Assembly: GCF_019443745.1 (NCBI RefSeq)
Contig: NZ_CP050948.1
Location: 4,158,001-4,222,000 of the forward strand
DNA: 64,000 nucleotides
From: Iamia sp. SCSIO 61187
GTDB taxonomy: Bacteria > Actinomycetota > Acidimicrobiia > Acidimicrobiales > Iamiaceae
Direction of reading: 5' to 3'
The notes beneath the pieces are model-generated. The model was given only the letters and a program-made list of their open reading frames with translations. It was not told the DNA's origin and ran no database searches. The stretch's first letter is position 1. The number at the start of each line of letters is the position of its first letter. Below are positions 54,087-63,447 of this stretch, piece by piece. A program made the translations under genes and the position numbers.

Positions 54087-55265
54087 TCAGGCGGCGAGGG
54101 CCCGTCGGTCGACGGGCTGGGATCGTCGTTTCCGTCCGTCGGGGGTGGTGATGATGACGGTGGCGTCGGGTTGGAGCTCGATGGTCCAGCCGGGGCGGTG
54201 GACGACGCCGTGGTGGTACCGGCACAGCAGCACCAGGTTCCGTAGGTTGGTGGGTCCTTGGTGGGCGATCCACTCGGCGACGTGGTGGCCGTCGGTGCGA
54301 TGGGCAGGTCGGTCGCAGCCCGGGAACCGGCACCCCTTGTCGCGGATGCACAACGCCTGGAACAACGGCGCCGGGATCGTCCGCGTGGACCGTCCGTAGT
54401 CCAACACGGTGCCATCCGCCTTGGTGATGACCCGGTGGATGTTCGCATCACACGCCAGCCGCCGGGCGACGTCGGCGGTGATCGGGGTGCCGTCGTCGAA
54501 GCACCCCTGCCCGCGACCTGAGGTGAGCTCCTCGAGGCCGATGGTGATGTTCACATGCGGGCGGTGCCGTCCGCCCTTGTGGTCGGACTGGTGGTCGAGG
54601 AAGTGGGTGAAGATCTCGGCCAGGGCGTCGTGACGCCGCTGGGCCGGGGTCCGCTCGTCGTCGTCTGTCTTGTTGCCCATGGCCAACCGGAGGGCGGCCT
54701 GGGCGGCGTGGAACGCCTCGGGCTCGAGGTTCGCGTCCAACCGCCCACCCGACAGCGTCGGCGACAGGTGGGCGGAGCGGTCCGGGTCGGGCTCGCCCTC
54801 GTGGCCGTCGTCGAGGGTCTCCTTGGCGTGGGCGGCCCAGGACTTCATGGCCACCACCGCCTCGGTCACGTCGAGGCCGGCGAGCATCGCGACGAGGTCG
54901 TCCTCGCGGGCTTGGAACAGCGGGGCGGTGCGGTCGTTGAGGTTGGCCACCACCGCCGCGACGTGACCACCCGACACCTCACCAGAGAGCCATGCGGCGC
55001 GCAGGACGGGGAGGTGGCGGAGGCGGCGGGCGGTGGTGGCCAGCCGTTGGGCGTCGCTGTTGGTCATCCGCCCTCGGACCCGCAACCAGGCGGTCATCGA
55101 GGCGCAGCCCTCGGCGGTGTCCCACTGGTTGGTGTCATCGAACCGGCAGACGGCCTCGATGAGCTTGGCCTCGAACCGATCCCGCCAGAACAGCGCCGTC
55201 TCGAGGGCGTCGCCATCGACCGGGATGTCCAGGTCGGAGATGGTGGTGGGGAGCGCCTCGAACAT
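54087..55265 (-). CDS. DUF222/HNH endonuclease (13E12-repeat type)
   Basis: 392 residues from ATG 55265. N-terminal DUF222 helical region (FRFDDTNQWDTAEGCASMTAWLRVRGRM-like; LSGEVSGGHVAAV) and a C-terminal HNH nuclease: CRFPGCDRPAHRTDGHHVAEWIAHQGPTNLRNLVLLCRYHHGVVH with its Cys and His ligands. Multi-copy family in actinobacteria, often linked to mobile DNA; activity mostly untested. Confidence 0.92.
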   Translation of the reverse strand: MFEALPTTISDLDIPVDGDALETALFWRDRFEAKLIEAVCRFDDTNQWDTAEGCASMTAWLRVRGRMTNSDAQRLATTARRLRHLPVLRAAWLSGEVSGGHVAAVVANLNDRTAPLFQAREDDLVAMLAGLDVTEAVVAMKSWAAHAKETLDDGHEGEPDPDRSAHLSPTLSGGRLDANLEPEAFHAAQAALRLAMGNKTDDDERTPAQRRHDALAEIFTHFLDHQSDHKGGRHRPHVNITIGLEELTSGRGQGCFDDGTPITADVARRLACDANIHRVITKADGTVLDYGRSTRTIPAPLFQALCIRDKGCRFPGCDRPAHRTDGHHVAEWIAHQGPTNLRNLVLLCRYHHGVVHRPGWTIELQPDATVIITTPDGRKRRSQPVDRRALAA

Positions 55266-55692
55266 GACCCCAGTGATACCCGACAGACGGGAATCGAACC
55301 CCACAAACCTAGGAAATCTCACGGTTTCCCGGCTTCTGTGTGCCCTTCTGAGGCTCGCAGATCGGTTGTGGTCACCAGTGCCCGAACCGGCGGGTCGGGC
55401 CGCAGGACGCCGCACAGCGCCGGCCCCCCGAGCCGACGCCACACCACCGCCTCGCACCCCACCGCCGTACCCAGCCATCGCGTACGACCGACTCGCAGCG
55501 GCCCACGACCGGATCGCCCGGAGGGCACGGGCCAGGAGGCGGCGCGTGCAGGCGGTGGGCCGCACGTGGTGCCAGGCACGAAGCGACCATCGGTCCCGGG
55601 CCCGACGAGGACCCGACCCATCCGCTGACCCTCCAGAGCACGAACCGTGGGATCCTCTGCCCCGAACACTCGACGCGCTCTACCCTGCGGGC
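55266..55692. other. Gap with insertion-sequence relic
   Basis: No gene. The right part holds a partial palindrome (GTGGTGCCAGGCAC at 55565) and a sequence matching the right end of the IS5-type element (55609-55650). The left part is unremarkable. Confidence 0.55.
55609..55650 (+). mobile_element. Relic of the right end of the IS5-type element
   Basis: CCGACCCATCCGCTGA then CCTCCAG, AGCACGAACCGTG matches the right end of the IS at 49099-49137 at about 30 of 37 positions, including the last codons RPIR and stop of the transposase. Only ~35 bp separate it from a GGTGCCAGG half-palindrome on its left, so nearly the whole element has been deleted. Confidence 0.55.
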
Positions 55693-56306
55693 GTGGGGGC
55701 GAGGACGGCGGAGGGCGGGCTGAGCATCCGGCTGCCGGTCGACGCCGACCGCCCCGTCCTCAACGCCGTCCTGTGGGGTCTGGCGTCGGGCGCCTTCGTC
55801 GCCGGGTTCGTGGTCTTCGAGCGGCGAGGCCTGGGCGCGCCGGTCGCCGTCGGGCTGCCACTCGGTGCGGCTGCGGCGCTGGTGGTCGGGACGCTCACCT
55901 TCCTCGCCCTCCGCCGACGGTCGAAGGGCCACCGGCTCGTGTGCGACGACGACGGGATCGCCTTCGTCGCCTCGGGTTCCGTGCGCTGGCGGGTGCCGTG
56001 GACCTCGGTCCGGAGTGCGCAGATCGTCGACGGCACGATCCCGGAGGCGGGTCGGCACGACCCCGCCTTCTGCACCTTCCTCGTCCTCGACCTCGATCCG
56101 TCCGCCGCGCCGACGACCCGTCCCTGCCCCGCCACGACGACCGGTGGTGGTTCTCGCTCCTCCGGGCCGAGGACAAGGCTCCGTCGCTCGGGGCCGAGCT
56201 CCGCCGCCGGATCCCCGGCGCGGTCGAGCGGGCTCGTCACGACGGCGACGTCCCCCTCGCCCTCACCTCGCGCGACGGCGCCCCCAGCCGAGCCTCCCGT
56301 CGGTAG
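55693..56306 (+). CDS. Two-TM membrane protein, frameshifted near 56111
   Basis: GTG 55693. LSIRLPVDADRPVLNAVLWGLASGAFVAGFVVFERRGLGAPVAVGLPLGAAAALVVGTLTFLAL gives two membrane helices; then a PH-like soluble part (RLVCDDDGIAFVASGSVRWRVPWTSVRSAQIVDG...FLVLDLDPSAAP). Near 56111 one base is missing; in the next frame it continues DDPSLPRHDDRWWFSLLRAEDKAPSLGAELRRRI to a stop at 56306. About 204 residues if repaired. Family not identified. Confidence 0.6.
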
Positions 56307-56359
56307 TCCGTCGGGACGACGAGGTGCCGGACCACGACGCGCCGGGCCCGTCGTGTCCC

Positions 56360-58447
56360 CTAGAGAGCCGAGGCGGGGAGGGGCGGGAGGTCGTCGGCCG
56401 GGGTGAAGCCGAGGACCTGGCCGTAGAAGGCCAGCTCGGCCTGCACGGCGCGCACGACGGTGTCGGACCGGCGGAAGCCGTGGCCCTCGCCCTCGAAGAG
56501 GAGGTAGGCGTGGGGCAGACCCTTGGCCGCCACCGCGGCGACGACGGCCTCGGCCTGGCTGGGCGGCACGACCATGTCGTCGGCCCCCTGGAGCACCAGC
56601 ACCGGCGTGGCCAGCCCGTCGAGGAGGTTGATGGGGCTGCGCTCGGCGTAGGTCGCCTCCGCCTCGGGCCAGGGCCCGACGAGACCGTCCAGGTAGCGGG
56701 ACTCGAACTTGTGGGTGTCGCGGGCCAGGGCGGCCAGGTCGGTCACCCCGTAGAGGCTGGTGCCGGCGGCGAAGGCGTCCGACGTGCACAGGGCGGCCAG
56801 CGTGGTGAGCCCCCCGGCCGAGCCCCCCCGGATCACCATGCGGTCCCCGTCGACGATGCCCTCGGCGGCGAGGAACCGGGCGGCGGCGATGCAGTCCTCG
56901 ACGTCGACCACGCCCCAGCCCCCGTCGAGCAGCCGGCGGTAGGGCCGGCCGTACCCGGTCGAGCCGCCGTAGTCGACGTCGACCACGGCGAAGCCCCGGG
57001 TCGTCCACAGCTGGGTGCGCAGGTCGAGCATGGGCCGGGCCGCGCTGGTGGGGCCGCCGTGGATCATCACGACGAGCGGCGGGCGCTCGTCGTCGGGTCC
57101 GACCCACCGCGAGCTGGTCGGCCGGTACAGCACGGCGTGGGCCGTCCGCCCCCCGGCGCTGGGGAAGGAGATCGGCTCGGGACCGGCCACGTCGTCGGGG
57201 GCGAGGCCGACGTCACGGGGCTCGCGCAGGACGCCCGGCGCCGGGAGGGCGGTGCGGCCCCGGCCGCCGTCGGACCCGGGCGCGTCGAGGGCGGCGGGCA
57301 GGTCGAGGATGACCGGGGTGGGCTCGGCCGTCGCCGAGGCGACGACGACCACGGCCTGCGACGGCCCCGGGCCGGCGACGACCTGGGACACGACCGACGC
57401 GGGAGCGCCGCCCACGGCGAGGGTGACCGGCACCGGCGGGGCGGCGGGCGTGGCCGGGTCGACCAGCACCAGGGAGGTCGTCCCACCGGCCGTCGCCGAC
57501 GCCAGGACCCGGCCATCGCCCAGCGGGGCGTGCCACCGCAGCCCGCCGACCCAGCGAGGGCCGCCGATCTCGGCCTCCACCGGGCCGACGACGTGCGCCG
57601 TCCCGTCGGGGCCGTCCGCCCCCGGGTCGGCGACCCGGTGGAGGTTCCACCACCCGGATCGGTCCGAGCAGGCCCACAGCGTCCCGCCCCGGTCCCACTC
57701 GGGCTGGACGACCGACTCCTCGGGGCCGCCGGCGACGACGACCTCGGCGCCCCGCAGCTCCGGCGCGCCGGTGGTGTCGAGGCCGAGGCGGGCGACGCAG
57801 AGCTCGGTGCCGTCCCACGGCATGCGCGGGTGACCCCACCGGATCCACGCCAGGCGGGCGGGGCCGGGCACGGGGGAGGCGACGAAGTCGGACCCCGAGA
57901 CGAGCACCCGGATGGCGTCGGGGTCGGTGGCGGCCGAGCCGTCGGTGGGCACGGCCACGATCTCGTGGCGGGGCTCCGGCGCGTCGGCCGGCACGCCGGC
58001 CTCGCCGGGGTGGGCCTCTCTGACAGCCAGCACCCAGCCGTGGTTGAGGGCCACCACGTCGCCGTAGCGCAGGCCCCGGGCCGAGGCCGGCTCGGGGGTC
58101 AGGGGGACGGCCACACCGTCGGGGTCGTCGGCCACGAGGCGGTGCAGGCGCTGGTCGTCCCACTGGGCGAAGACCACCACCCCGCTCTCGACGCACCACG
58201 CCCCGCCGCCGTACTCGTACAGGCCGGTGCGGGCGTTGCCGTCGGGGCCGAGGGCGTCGGAGGTGGTGCCGTCGACCCGTCGCCGCACCAGCTCGATGCG
58301 CCCGCCCTCGTCGGGGCGGGACTCGCTCCACCAGACGTCGTCGCCGTCGACCCGCACCTCGCCCACGGCCCGGGCCCCGGCGACCAGCGCCTCGACGGCC
58401 AGCGGTGACGGCCACGTCCCGTAGGCCCGGACCTCCCGCCCGCTCAT
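56360..58447 (-). CDS. Prolyl-oligopeptidase family (S9) serine peptidase
   Basis: 695 residues from ATG 58447. The N-terminal ~430 residues form a beta-propeller-like region; the C-terminal alpha/beta hydrolase domain has PPLVVMIHGGPTSAARPMLD, the nucleophile in IRGGSAGGLTTLAAL, acid in VLVLQGADDMVVPPSQAE and His in LFEGEGHGFRR. Acyl-aminoacyl-peptidase or dipeptidyl-peptidase like. No signal peptide, so cytoplasmic. Confidence 0.9.
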   Translation of the reverse strand: MSGREVRAYGTWPSPLAVEALVAGARAVGEVRVDGDDVWWSESRPDEGGRIELVRRRVDGTTSDALGPDGNARTGLYEYGGGAWCVESGVVVFAQWDDQRLHRLVADDPDGVAVPLTPEPASARGLRYGDVVALNHGWVLAVREAHPGEAGVPADAPEPRHEIVAVPTDGSAATDPDAIRVLVSGSDFVASPVPGPARLAWIRWGHPRMPWDGTELCVARLGLDTTGAPELRGAEVVVAGGPEESVVQPEWDRGGTLWACSDRSGWWNLHRVADPGADGPDGTAHVVGPVEAEIGGPRWVGGLRWHAPLGDGRVLASATAGGTTSLVLVDPATPAAPPVPVTLAVGGAPASVVSQVVAGPGPSQAVVVVASATAEPTPVILDLPAALDAPGSDGGRGRTALPAPGVLREPRDVGLAPDDVAGPEPISFPSAGGRTAHAVLYRPTSSRWVGPDDERPPLVVMIHGGPTSAARPMLDLRTQLWTTRGFAVVDVDYGGSTGYGRPYRRLLDGGWGVVDVEDCIAAARFLAAEGIVDGDRMVIRGGSAGGLTTLAALCTSDAFAAGTSLYGVTDLAALARDTHKFESRYLDGLVGPWPEAEATYAERSPINLLDGLATPVLVLQGADDMVVPPSQAEAVVAAVAAKGLPHAYLLFEGEGHGFRRSDTVVRAVQAELAFYGQVLGFTPADDLPPLPASAL

Positions 58448-58463
58448 CGGGCCCACCCGGGAC

Positions 58464-58514
58464 GAACCTTGGACGGGACCCCGCAGCATGGTGCCGGGTC
58501 CGTCCAACGTTCGG
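58464..58514. terminator. Hairpin between aspartate aminotransferase and S9 peptidase genes
   Basis: GAACCTTGGACGGGACCC pairs with GGGTCCGTCCAACGTTC with two mismatches; related to the hairpin at 44463. Lies just after the 3' end of the minus-strand aminotransferase gene. Confidence 0.6.
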
Positions 58515-58523
58515 CGTGGGTGC

Positions 58524-59735
58524 TCACCGGCCGAGCAGGTCGGCGATGCGGCCGATGCCCTCGCCCAGATCGTCGTCGCCGAGGGCGAACGACAGGCGGG
58601 CGTACCCGGGCGCGGCGAAGGCCTCGCCGGGGACGATGGCGACCTTGGCCTCCTCGAGGATGACCTTGGCCAGGTCGACGGTGGAGGCCACCGGCCGGCC
58701 GGCCACCGAGCCCCGCTCGACGATGGCCTCGAACGACGGGAAGGCGTAGAACGCGCCCTGGGGCGCCATGCAGCTCACGCCGTCGATGGCGTTGAGCAGC
58801 TGGTGCATCCGCTTGCCCCGCCGGTCGAACGACTCCCGCATGCGGACGACGTCGTCGAGCCCACCGGTCAGGGCGGCCAGCGCGGCGCGCTGGCTGACGT
58901 TGGCGACGTTCGAGGTCTGGTGCGACTGGAGGCCGGACGCGGCCTTGGCCATGTCGGTCGGCCCGACCAGCCACCCGACCCGCCACCCCGTCATGGCGTA
59001 GGTCTTGGCCACCCCGTTGAGCACCAGGCACCGGTCGGCCACCTCGGGGACCACCGCGGGCATGGAGTGGAACTCGTGGTCGTCGTAGGTGAGGTGCTCG
59101 TAGATCTCGTCGGTGACGACCCACACGTCGTTCTCGGCCGCCCACCGGCCGATGGCCTCGACCTCCTCGCGGGGGTAGACCGCGCCCGTCGGGTTCGACG
59201 GGGACACGAACACCATGGCCTTGGTGTTCGGGGTGCGGGCCGCCTCGAGCTGGTCGACGGTGACCCGGAAGCCGGCCGACTCCGGGGCGAGGATCTCCAC
59301 GGGCACGCCGCCGGCGAGGCGGATCGGCTCCGGGTAGGTCGTCCAGTACGGCGCCGGCAGGAGGACCTCGTCACCGGGGTCGAGGAGGGTGGCGAAGGCG
59401 TTGTAGACGGCGTGCTTGCCGCCGTTGGTGACGACGACCTGGTCGGCGGTGACCTCGTAGCCGGAGTCGCGCTGGGTCTTCTCGGCGATGGCCGCCCGCA
59501 GCTCGGGGAGGCCCGGCGCCGGCGTGTAGCGGTGGTTCTTCGGGTCGCGACAGGCCTCGACGGCCGCCTCGACGATGTGGTCCGGGGTCGGGAAGTCGGG
59601 TTCGCCGGCCCCGAAGCCGATGACGTTCTCCCCCGCGGCCTTCAGGGCCTTGGCCTGGGCGTCGACGGCCAGGGTGGCCGAGGGCGTGATGGCGGCGACC
59701 CGGCGGGACACTCTGCGGGCGGCGGAGGTGGGCAT
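58524..59735 (-). CDS. aspC: Aspartate aminotransferase (class I/II, subgroup I-gamma)
   Basis: 403 residues. [35 protein letters not shown] is the usual I-gamma start; [28 protein letters not shown] and the PLP Lys in [17 protein letters not shown] are present, and the final Arg in [15 protein letters not shown] binds the substrate carboxylate. Interconverts aspartate and oxaloacetate. Divergent from serC. Confidence 0.92.
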   Translation of the reverse strand: MPTSAARRVSRRVAAITPSATLAVDAQAKALKAAGENVIGFGAGEPDFPTPDHIVEAAVEACRDPKNHRYTPAPGLPELRAAIAEKTQRDSGYEVTADQVVVTNGGKHAVYNAFATLLDPGDEVLLPAPYWTTYPEPIRLAGGVPVEILAPESAGFRVTVDQLEAARTPNTKAMVFVSPSNPTGAVYPREEVEAIGRWAAENDVWVVTDEIYEHLTYDDHEFHSMPAVVPEVADRCLVLNGVAKTYAMTGWRVGWLVGPTDMAKAASGLQSHQTSNVANVSQRAALAALTGGLDDVVRMRESFDRRGKRMHQLLNAIDGVSCMAPQGAFYAFPSFEAIVERGSVAGRPVASTVDLAKVILEEAKVAIVPGEAFAAPGYARLSFALGDDDLGEGIGRIADLLGR

Positions 59736-59800
59736 CGGGACCTTCTCTCGGTGGCGGGCTCGGGGGGACCGGACCCGAGCATCGCCCCGCCGGGGCCGGC

Positions 59801-59837
59801 GAAGCGATTCCCCCTGCTGGGTGGAAGCGATTTCCCC
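59801..59837. promoter_or_regulatory. Direct repeat upstream of serC
   Basis: GAAGCGATTCCCC (59801-59813) and GAAGCGATTTCCCC (59824-59837), 23 bp apart, 33 bp before the serC ATG. Candidate regulator site for serC and/or the divergent aminotransferase. Confidence 0.35.
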
Positions 59838-59869
59838 GGGGGTGGGGCGTACGCGATCGTGGCACGTCG

Positions 59870-61009
59870 ATGGCCTCCTCTCCCCCCGACATCTCGATCC
59901 CCGCCGACCTCCTCCCGGCCGACGGGCGGTTCTGCTGCGGTCCCTCCAAGGTCCGGCCCGAGGCCGTGGCCGCCCTGGCGGCCGAGGCCGGCGAGTACCT
60001 CGGCACCTCGCACCGCCAGCCCGGCGTGCGGTTCATGGTCGCCCGCCTGCGGAACGGGCTGGCCGAGATGTTCGCCCTGCCCGACGGGTACGAGGTGCTC
60101 CTGGGCAACGGCGGGACCACGGCGTTCTGGGACGCCCTCTCCTTCGGTGTGGTCCAGGAGAGGAGCCACCACCTGGTCTTCGGCGAGTTCTCCGGCAAGT
60201 TCGCCGAGGTCACCCGGTCGGCCCCCCACCTGGGCGAGCCCTCGACGGCCAAGGCCGACCCCGGCTCGACCCCCGCCCTCGCCGCCGTCGACGGGGCCGA
60301 CGCCTACGCCCTCACCCACAACGAGACCTCCACCGGCGTGGCCGTCACGCCCACCCGCCCGGAGGGCGCCGACGCCGGCAGCCTGGTGCTGGTCGACGCC
60401 ACCTCGGCCGCCGGCGGGCTGCGGTTCGACCCGGCCGACACCGACGTCTACTACTTCGCCCCCCAGAAATGCCTGGCCTCCGACGGCGGCCTGTGGCTGG
60501 CCGCCTGCTCGCCGGCCGCCATCGAGCGGATCGAGCGCATCGCCGCCAGCGACCGGTGGGTCCCCGCCAGCCTCGACCTGGGCATCGCCCTGGAGAACTC
60601 CCGCAAGGACCAGACCTACAACACCCCGGCGCTGGCCACGATCTTCCTCGCCGTCCAGCAGGTCGAGTGGATCAACGCCCACGGGGGCCTCCACTGGGCC
60701 GCCGGTCGCACCGAGGCCAACGCCGAGGTCGCCTACGAGTGGGCCGAGGCGTCCGAGCACGCCACCCCGTACGTCACCGACCCGGCCCTGCGGAGCAACG
60801 TCGTGGCCACCGTCGACCTGGCCGACGACGTCGACGCGACGGTGGTCGCGGCCGTGCTCCGGGCCAACGGCGTCCACGACACCGAGAGCTACCGCAAGCT
60901 GGGCCGGAACCAGCTCCGCTTCGCCCTCTTCCCGGCGATCGACGCCGAGGACGTCGCCGCCCTCACCCGCTGCGTCGACCACGTCGTGGGCGAGCTCCGC
61001 TCGGCCTGA
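59870..61009 (+). CDS. serC: Phosphoserine aminotransferase
   Basis: 379 residues, actinobacterial type. [49 protein letters not shown] and the PLP Lys in [22 protein letters not shown] are typical. Second step of serine synthesis after SerA; also acts in pyridoxal phosphate synthesis in some bacteria. Confidence 0.95.
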   Translation: MASSPPDISIPADLLPADGRFCCGPSKVRPEAVAALAAEAGEYLGTSHRQPGVRFMVARLRNGLAEMFALPDGYEVLLGNGGTTAFWDALSFGVVQERSHHLVFGEFSGKFAEVTRSAPHLGEPSTAKADPGSTPALAAVDGADAYALTHNETSTGVAVTPTRPEGADAGSLVLVDATSAAGGLRFDPADTDVYYFAPQKCLASDGGLWLAACSPAAIERIERIAASDRWVPASLDLGIALENSRKDQTYNTPALATIFLAVQQVEWINAHGGLHWAAGRTEANAEVAYEWAEASEHATPYVTDPALRSNVVATVDLADDVDATVVAAVLRANGVHDTESYRKLGRNQLRFALFPAIDAEDVAALTRCVDHVVGELRSA

Positions 61010-61052
61010 CCGCACGGGGAACCGGGCGACGACCGGCACCGTCTCACCGCCC

Positions 61053-61844
61053 GTGCGCACCCTCGCCGTCCTCGCCCTGGCCACCGTGCTGCTCGTCGCC
61101 GGCTGCGGCGACGACGGGGAGGACGTCGGCACCTCCGACGGCCCGCCCTCCGGCCGCGACGACCCGCTCGCCGGGCGGACCTTCCTGAGCGAGCCCGGCG
61201 CCGACCTGGTGACGGGCACCCGGCTCCGCCTCACCTTCGACGGCGGCCAGCTCGGCCTCCAGGCCGGCTGCAACCAGCTGTCGGGCGGCTACCGCCTCGA
61301 CGGCGACACGACGCTCGTCGTGGAGCCGCTGGGCGGGACCGAGATGGGCTGCGACCCCGCCCTCATGGACCAGGACGCCCGCCTCGCCGAGCTGTTCGCC
61401 GCGCCCGTGCCGTTCGTGCTCGAGGGCGACACCCTCACCGTCGAGCCCGGCGGCGCGACCTTCGTGCTGGTCGACGAGCAGTCCGCCTCACCCGACGCGG
61501 CGCTGGTCGGGCCGGGGTGGACGCTCGACACCCTCGTCGAGGGCGACATCGCCAGCTCGGTCCCGGCGGGCGTCACCGCCACCATCGCCTTCGACGCCGA
61601 CGGCGCCTTCCAGATCGAGACCGGGTGCAACGCCGGCGAGGGCACCTACGCCGCCCCGGACGAGGGCACGATCGCCGTCGAGGAGGTCGCCGTGGAGCTG
61701 GCCGGGTGCGACGACGAGCGCGGCACCGTCGAGGAGGCGGTGCTGGGCGTGCTGCACTCGGGCGTCCTCACCGTCTCGATCGACGGCGACCGCCTCACCC
61801 TCACCGCCGCCGACGGCACCGGCCTCGGGTTCACCGCCGGGTAG
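61053..61844 (+). CDS. Lipoprotein with two META domains
   Basis: 263 residues, GTG start. Lipoprotein signal LAVLALATVLLVAGCG (lipobox VAGC). Two META (HslJ-like) modules follow: LAGRTFLSEPG...RLTFDGGQLGLQAGCNQLSGGYRLDG and LVGPGWTLDTLVEG...IAFDADGAFQIETGCNAGEGTYAAPDEG, each with the CN motif and a later paired Cys. Surface protein of unknown role; HslJ is linked to stress and antibiotic tolerance. Confidence 0.88.
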   Translation: MRTLAVLALATVLLVAGCGDDGEDVGTSDGPPSGRDDPLAGRTFLSEPGADLVTGTRLRLTFDGGQLGLQAGCNQLSGGYRLDGDTTLVVEPLGGTEMGCDPALMDQDARLAELFAAPVPFVLEGDTLTVEPGGATFVLVDEQSASPDAALVGPGWTLDTLVEGDIASSVPAGVTATIAFDADGAFQIETGCNAGEGTYAAPDEGTIAVEEVAVELAGCDDERGTVEEAVLGVLHSGVLTVSIDGDRLTLTAADGTGLGFTAG

Positions 61845-61946
61845 GTCCGACCTCGGTGGGATCGACGCCCCGCCCGGAGCGCCGACCCCACCGAGACCGG
61901 GCGGCCCAGCCCTCGGTGGCCTGGCCATCTCGTCCTGGGGGTCGCG

Positions 61947-63263
61947 TCAGCCCTTGGCGGCGGTGAAGCCGGCGTCGAGGTCGGCGATGATGTCGACGAT
62001 CGACTCCAGGCCGACCGACAGGCGGACCAGGCCGGGGGCCACGCCGGTGGAGGTCTGCTCGACCTCGGTCAGCTGGGAGTGCGTGGTCGACGCCGGGTGG
62101 ATGGCCAGGCTGCGGACGTCGCCGATGTTGGCGACGTGGCTGTGGAGGGTCAGGCCCTCGACGAAGCGCTGGCCGGCCTCCTTCCCACCGGCGATGACGA
62201 ACGCCGGCACCGAGCCGTAGCCCTTGCCCTCGGTGAGCTGGTTGGCCCGCTCGTGCCAGCGCGACCCGGGCACGCCGGCCCACTGGATCGACTCGACCTG
62301 GGGGTGGTCGGTCAGGTGGGCGATCACCGCCGCGGTGTTGGCGTTGTGGCGCTCCATCCGCAGGCTCAGCGTCTCGAGGCCCTGGAGGAGCAGGAACGAG
62401 TTGAACGGGCTGATGGCGGCGCCGATGTCGCGCAGCAGCTGGACGCGGGCCTTGAGGATGTAGGCCCCCGGCCCGAGGGCGGGCCAGTACTGGAGGCCGT
62501 GGTAGCTGGGGTCGGGCTCGGTGAACTGCGGGAAGCGCTCGGCGTGGGCGCCGAAGTCGAAGCTGCCGGCGTCGGCGATGATGCCGCCGATCGAGGTCCC
62601 GTGGCCCCCGATGAACTTGGTGGCGGAGTGGACGACGATGTCGGCGCCGTGCTCGAAGGGGCGGATCAGCCAGGGCGTGGCCACGGTGTTGTCGACGATG
62701 AGGGGGACGCCGACCTCGTGGGCCAGGTCGGCCACGCCGCGGATGTCGAGGACGTCGTTGCGCGGGTTGCCGATGCTCTCGCCGTAGAACGCCTTGGTGT
62801 TGGGGCGCACCGCGGCGCGCCAGGCGTCGAGGTCGTCGGGGTCGTCGATGAAGGTGGTCTCGATGCCCATCTTCGGCAGCGTGTAGTGGAGGAGGTTGTA
62901 GGTGCCCCCGTACAGGGCCGCCGACGCGACGACGTGGCTGCCGGCCTCGGCCAGGTTGAGGATGGCGATCGTCTCGGCCGCCTGGCCCGAGGCCACGGCG
63001 AGGGCGCCGGGGATGCCGAGGGCGGTGTCGGGTGCCCCCTCGAGCGCCGCGACCCGCGCCTCGACCACCGCCTGGGTCGGGTTCATGATCCGCGTGTAGA
63101 TGTTGCCCACCTCGGCCAGCCCGAAGAGGTTGGCGGCGTGGGCGCTGTCGCGGAACTGGTACGACGTCGTCTGGTAGATCGGCACGGCCCGGGCCCCGGT
63201 GGTCGGGTCGGGCTCCTGGCCGGCGTGGATCTGGCGGGTCTCGAAACCCCAGTCGGTGCTCAT
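61947..63263 (-). CDS. metY: O-acetylhomoserine sulfhydrylase
   Basis: 438 residues. Cys/Met-metabolism PLP enzyme: ETRQIHAGQEPDPTTGARAVPIYQTTSYQF, YTRIMNPTQAVVEARVAALEG, VASGQAAETIAIL, PLP Lys in VVHSATKFIGGHGTSIGG, SLRMERHNANTAAVIAHL. Its length (over 420) and the GHGTSIGG sequence fit MetY rather than MetB. Makes homocysteine directly from O-acetylhomoserine and sulfide. Preceded by a structured element (63294-63370). Confidence 0.93.
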   Translation of the reverse strand: MSTDWGFETRQIHAGQEPDPTTGARAVPIYQTTSYQFRDSAHAANLFGLAEVGNIYTRIMNPTQAVVEARVAALEGAPDTALGIPGALAVASGQAAETIAILNLAEAGSHVVASAALYGGTYNLLHYTLPKMGIETTFIDDPDDLDAWRAAVRPNTKAFYGESIGNPRNDVLDIRGVADLAHEVGVPLIVDNTVATPWLIRPFEHGADIVVHSATKFIGGHGTSIGGIIADAGSFDFGAHAERFPQFTEPDPSYHGLQYWPALGPGAYILKARVQLLRDIGAAISPFNSFLLLQGLETLSLRMERHNANTAAVIAHLTDHPQVESIQWAGVPGSRWHERANQLTEGKGYGSVPAFVIAGGKEAGQRFVEGLTLHSHVANIGDVRSLAIHPASTTHSQLTEVEQTSTGVAPGLVRLSVGLESIVDIIADLDAGFTAAKG

Positions 63264-63293
63264 GCCCGGGACCCTAGCGCCCGAAACCCGACC

Positions 63294-63370
63294 TCATCGG
63301 TCAGGAATCGCTCCGAGCAGGGCGATCCGCAGGTGAGGGGTCCTGTCCCCCCTCTGCACGAGACCGATGA
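63294..63370 (-). ncRNA. Structured three-way-junction element upstream of metY
   Basis: Three nested stems: closing stem TCATCGGTC (63294-63302) / GACCGATGA (63362-63370), 9 perfect pairs; inner stem ATCGC (63307-63311) / GCGAT (63322-63326), extendable by GG/CC; second inner stem GCA-GAGGGG / CCCCTC-TGC (63329-63340 with 63349-63357). The strand is uncertain because the stems are palindromic: read on the minus strand it ends 30 bases before the metY ATG, a riboswitch-like position; read on the plus strand it precedes the antiporter gene by 77 bases. I cannot match it to a known riboswitch class by eye. Confidence 0.5.
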
Positions 63371-63447
63371 CACGGGGGCGTCGCCGTCGTACTGTTCCGC
63401 CCCGAGCGCCGGGGTCGGCCGGGTGCTCACGACCGTGGGAGGTCACC

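Noticed and set aside
58488-59870. Extended N-terminus of a plus-strand frame fused to the META protein
   Set aside because: Runs antisense through the aspartate aminotransferase and out of frame through serC; the real gene starts at the lipoprotein signal at 61053.
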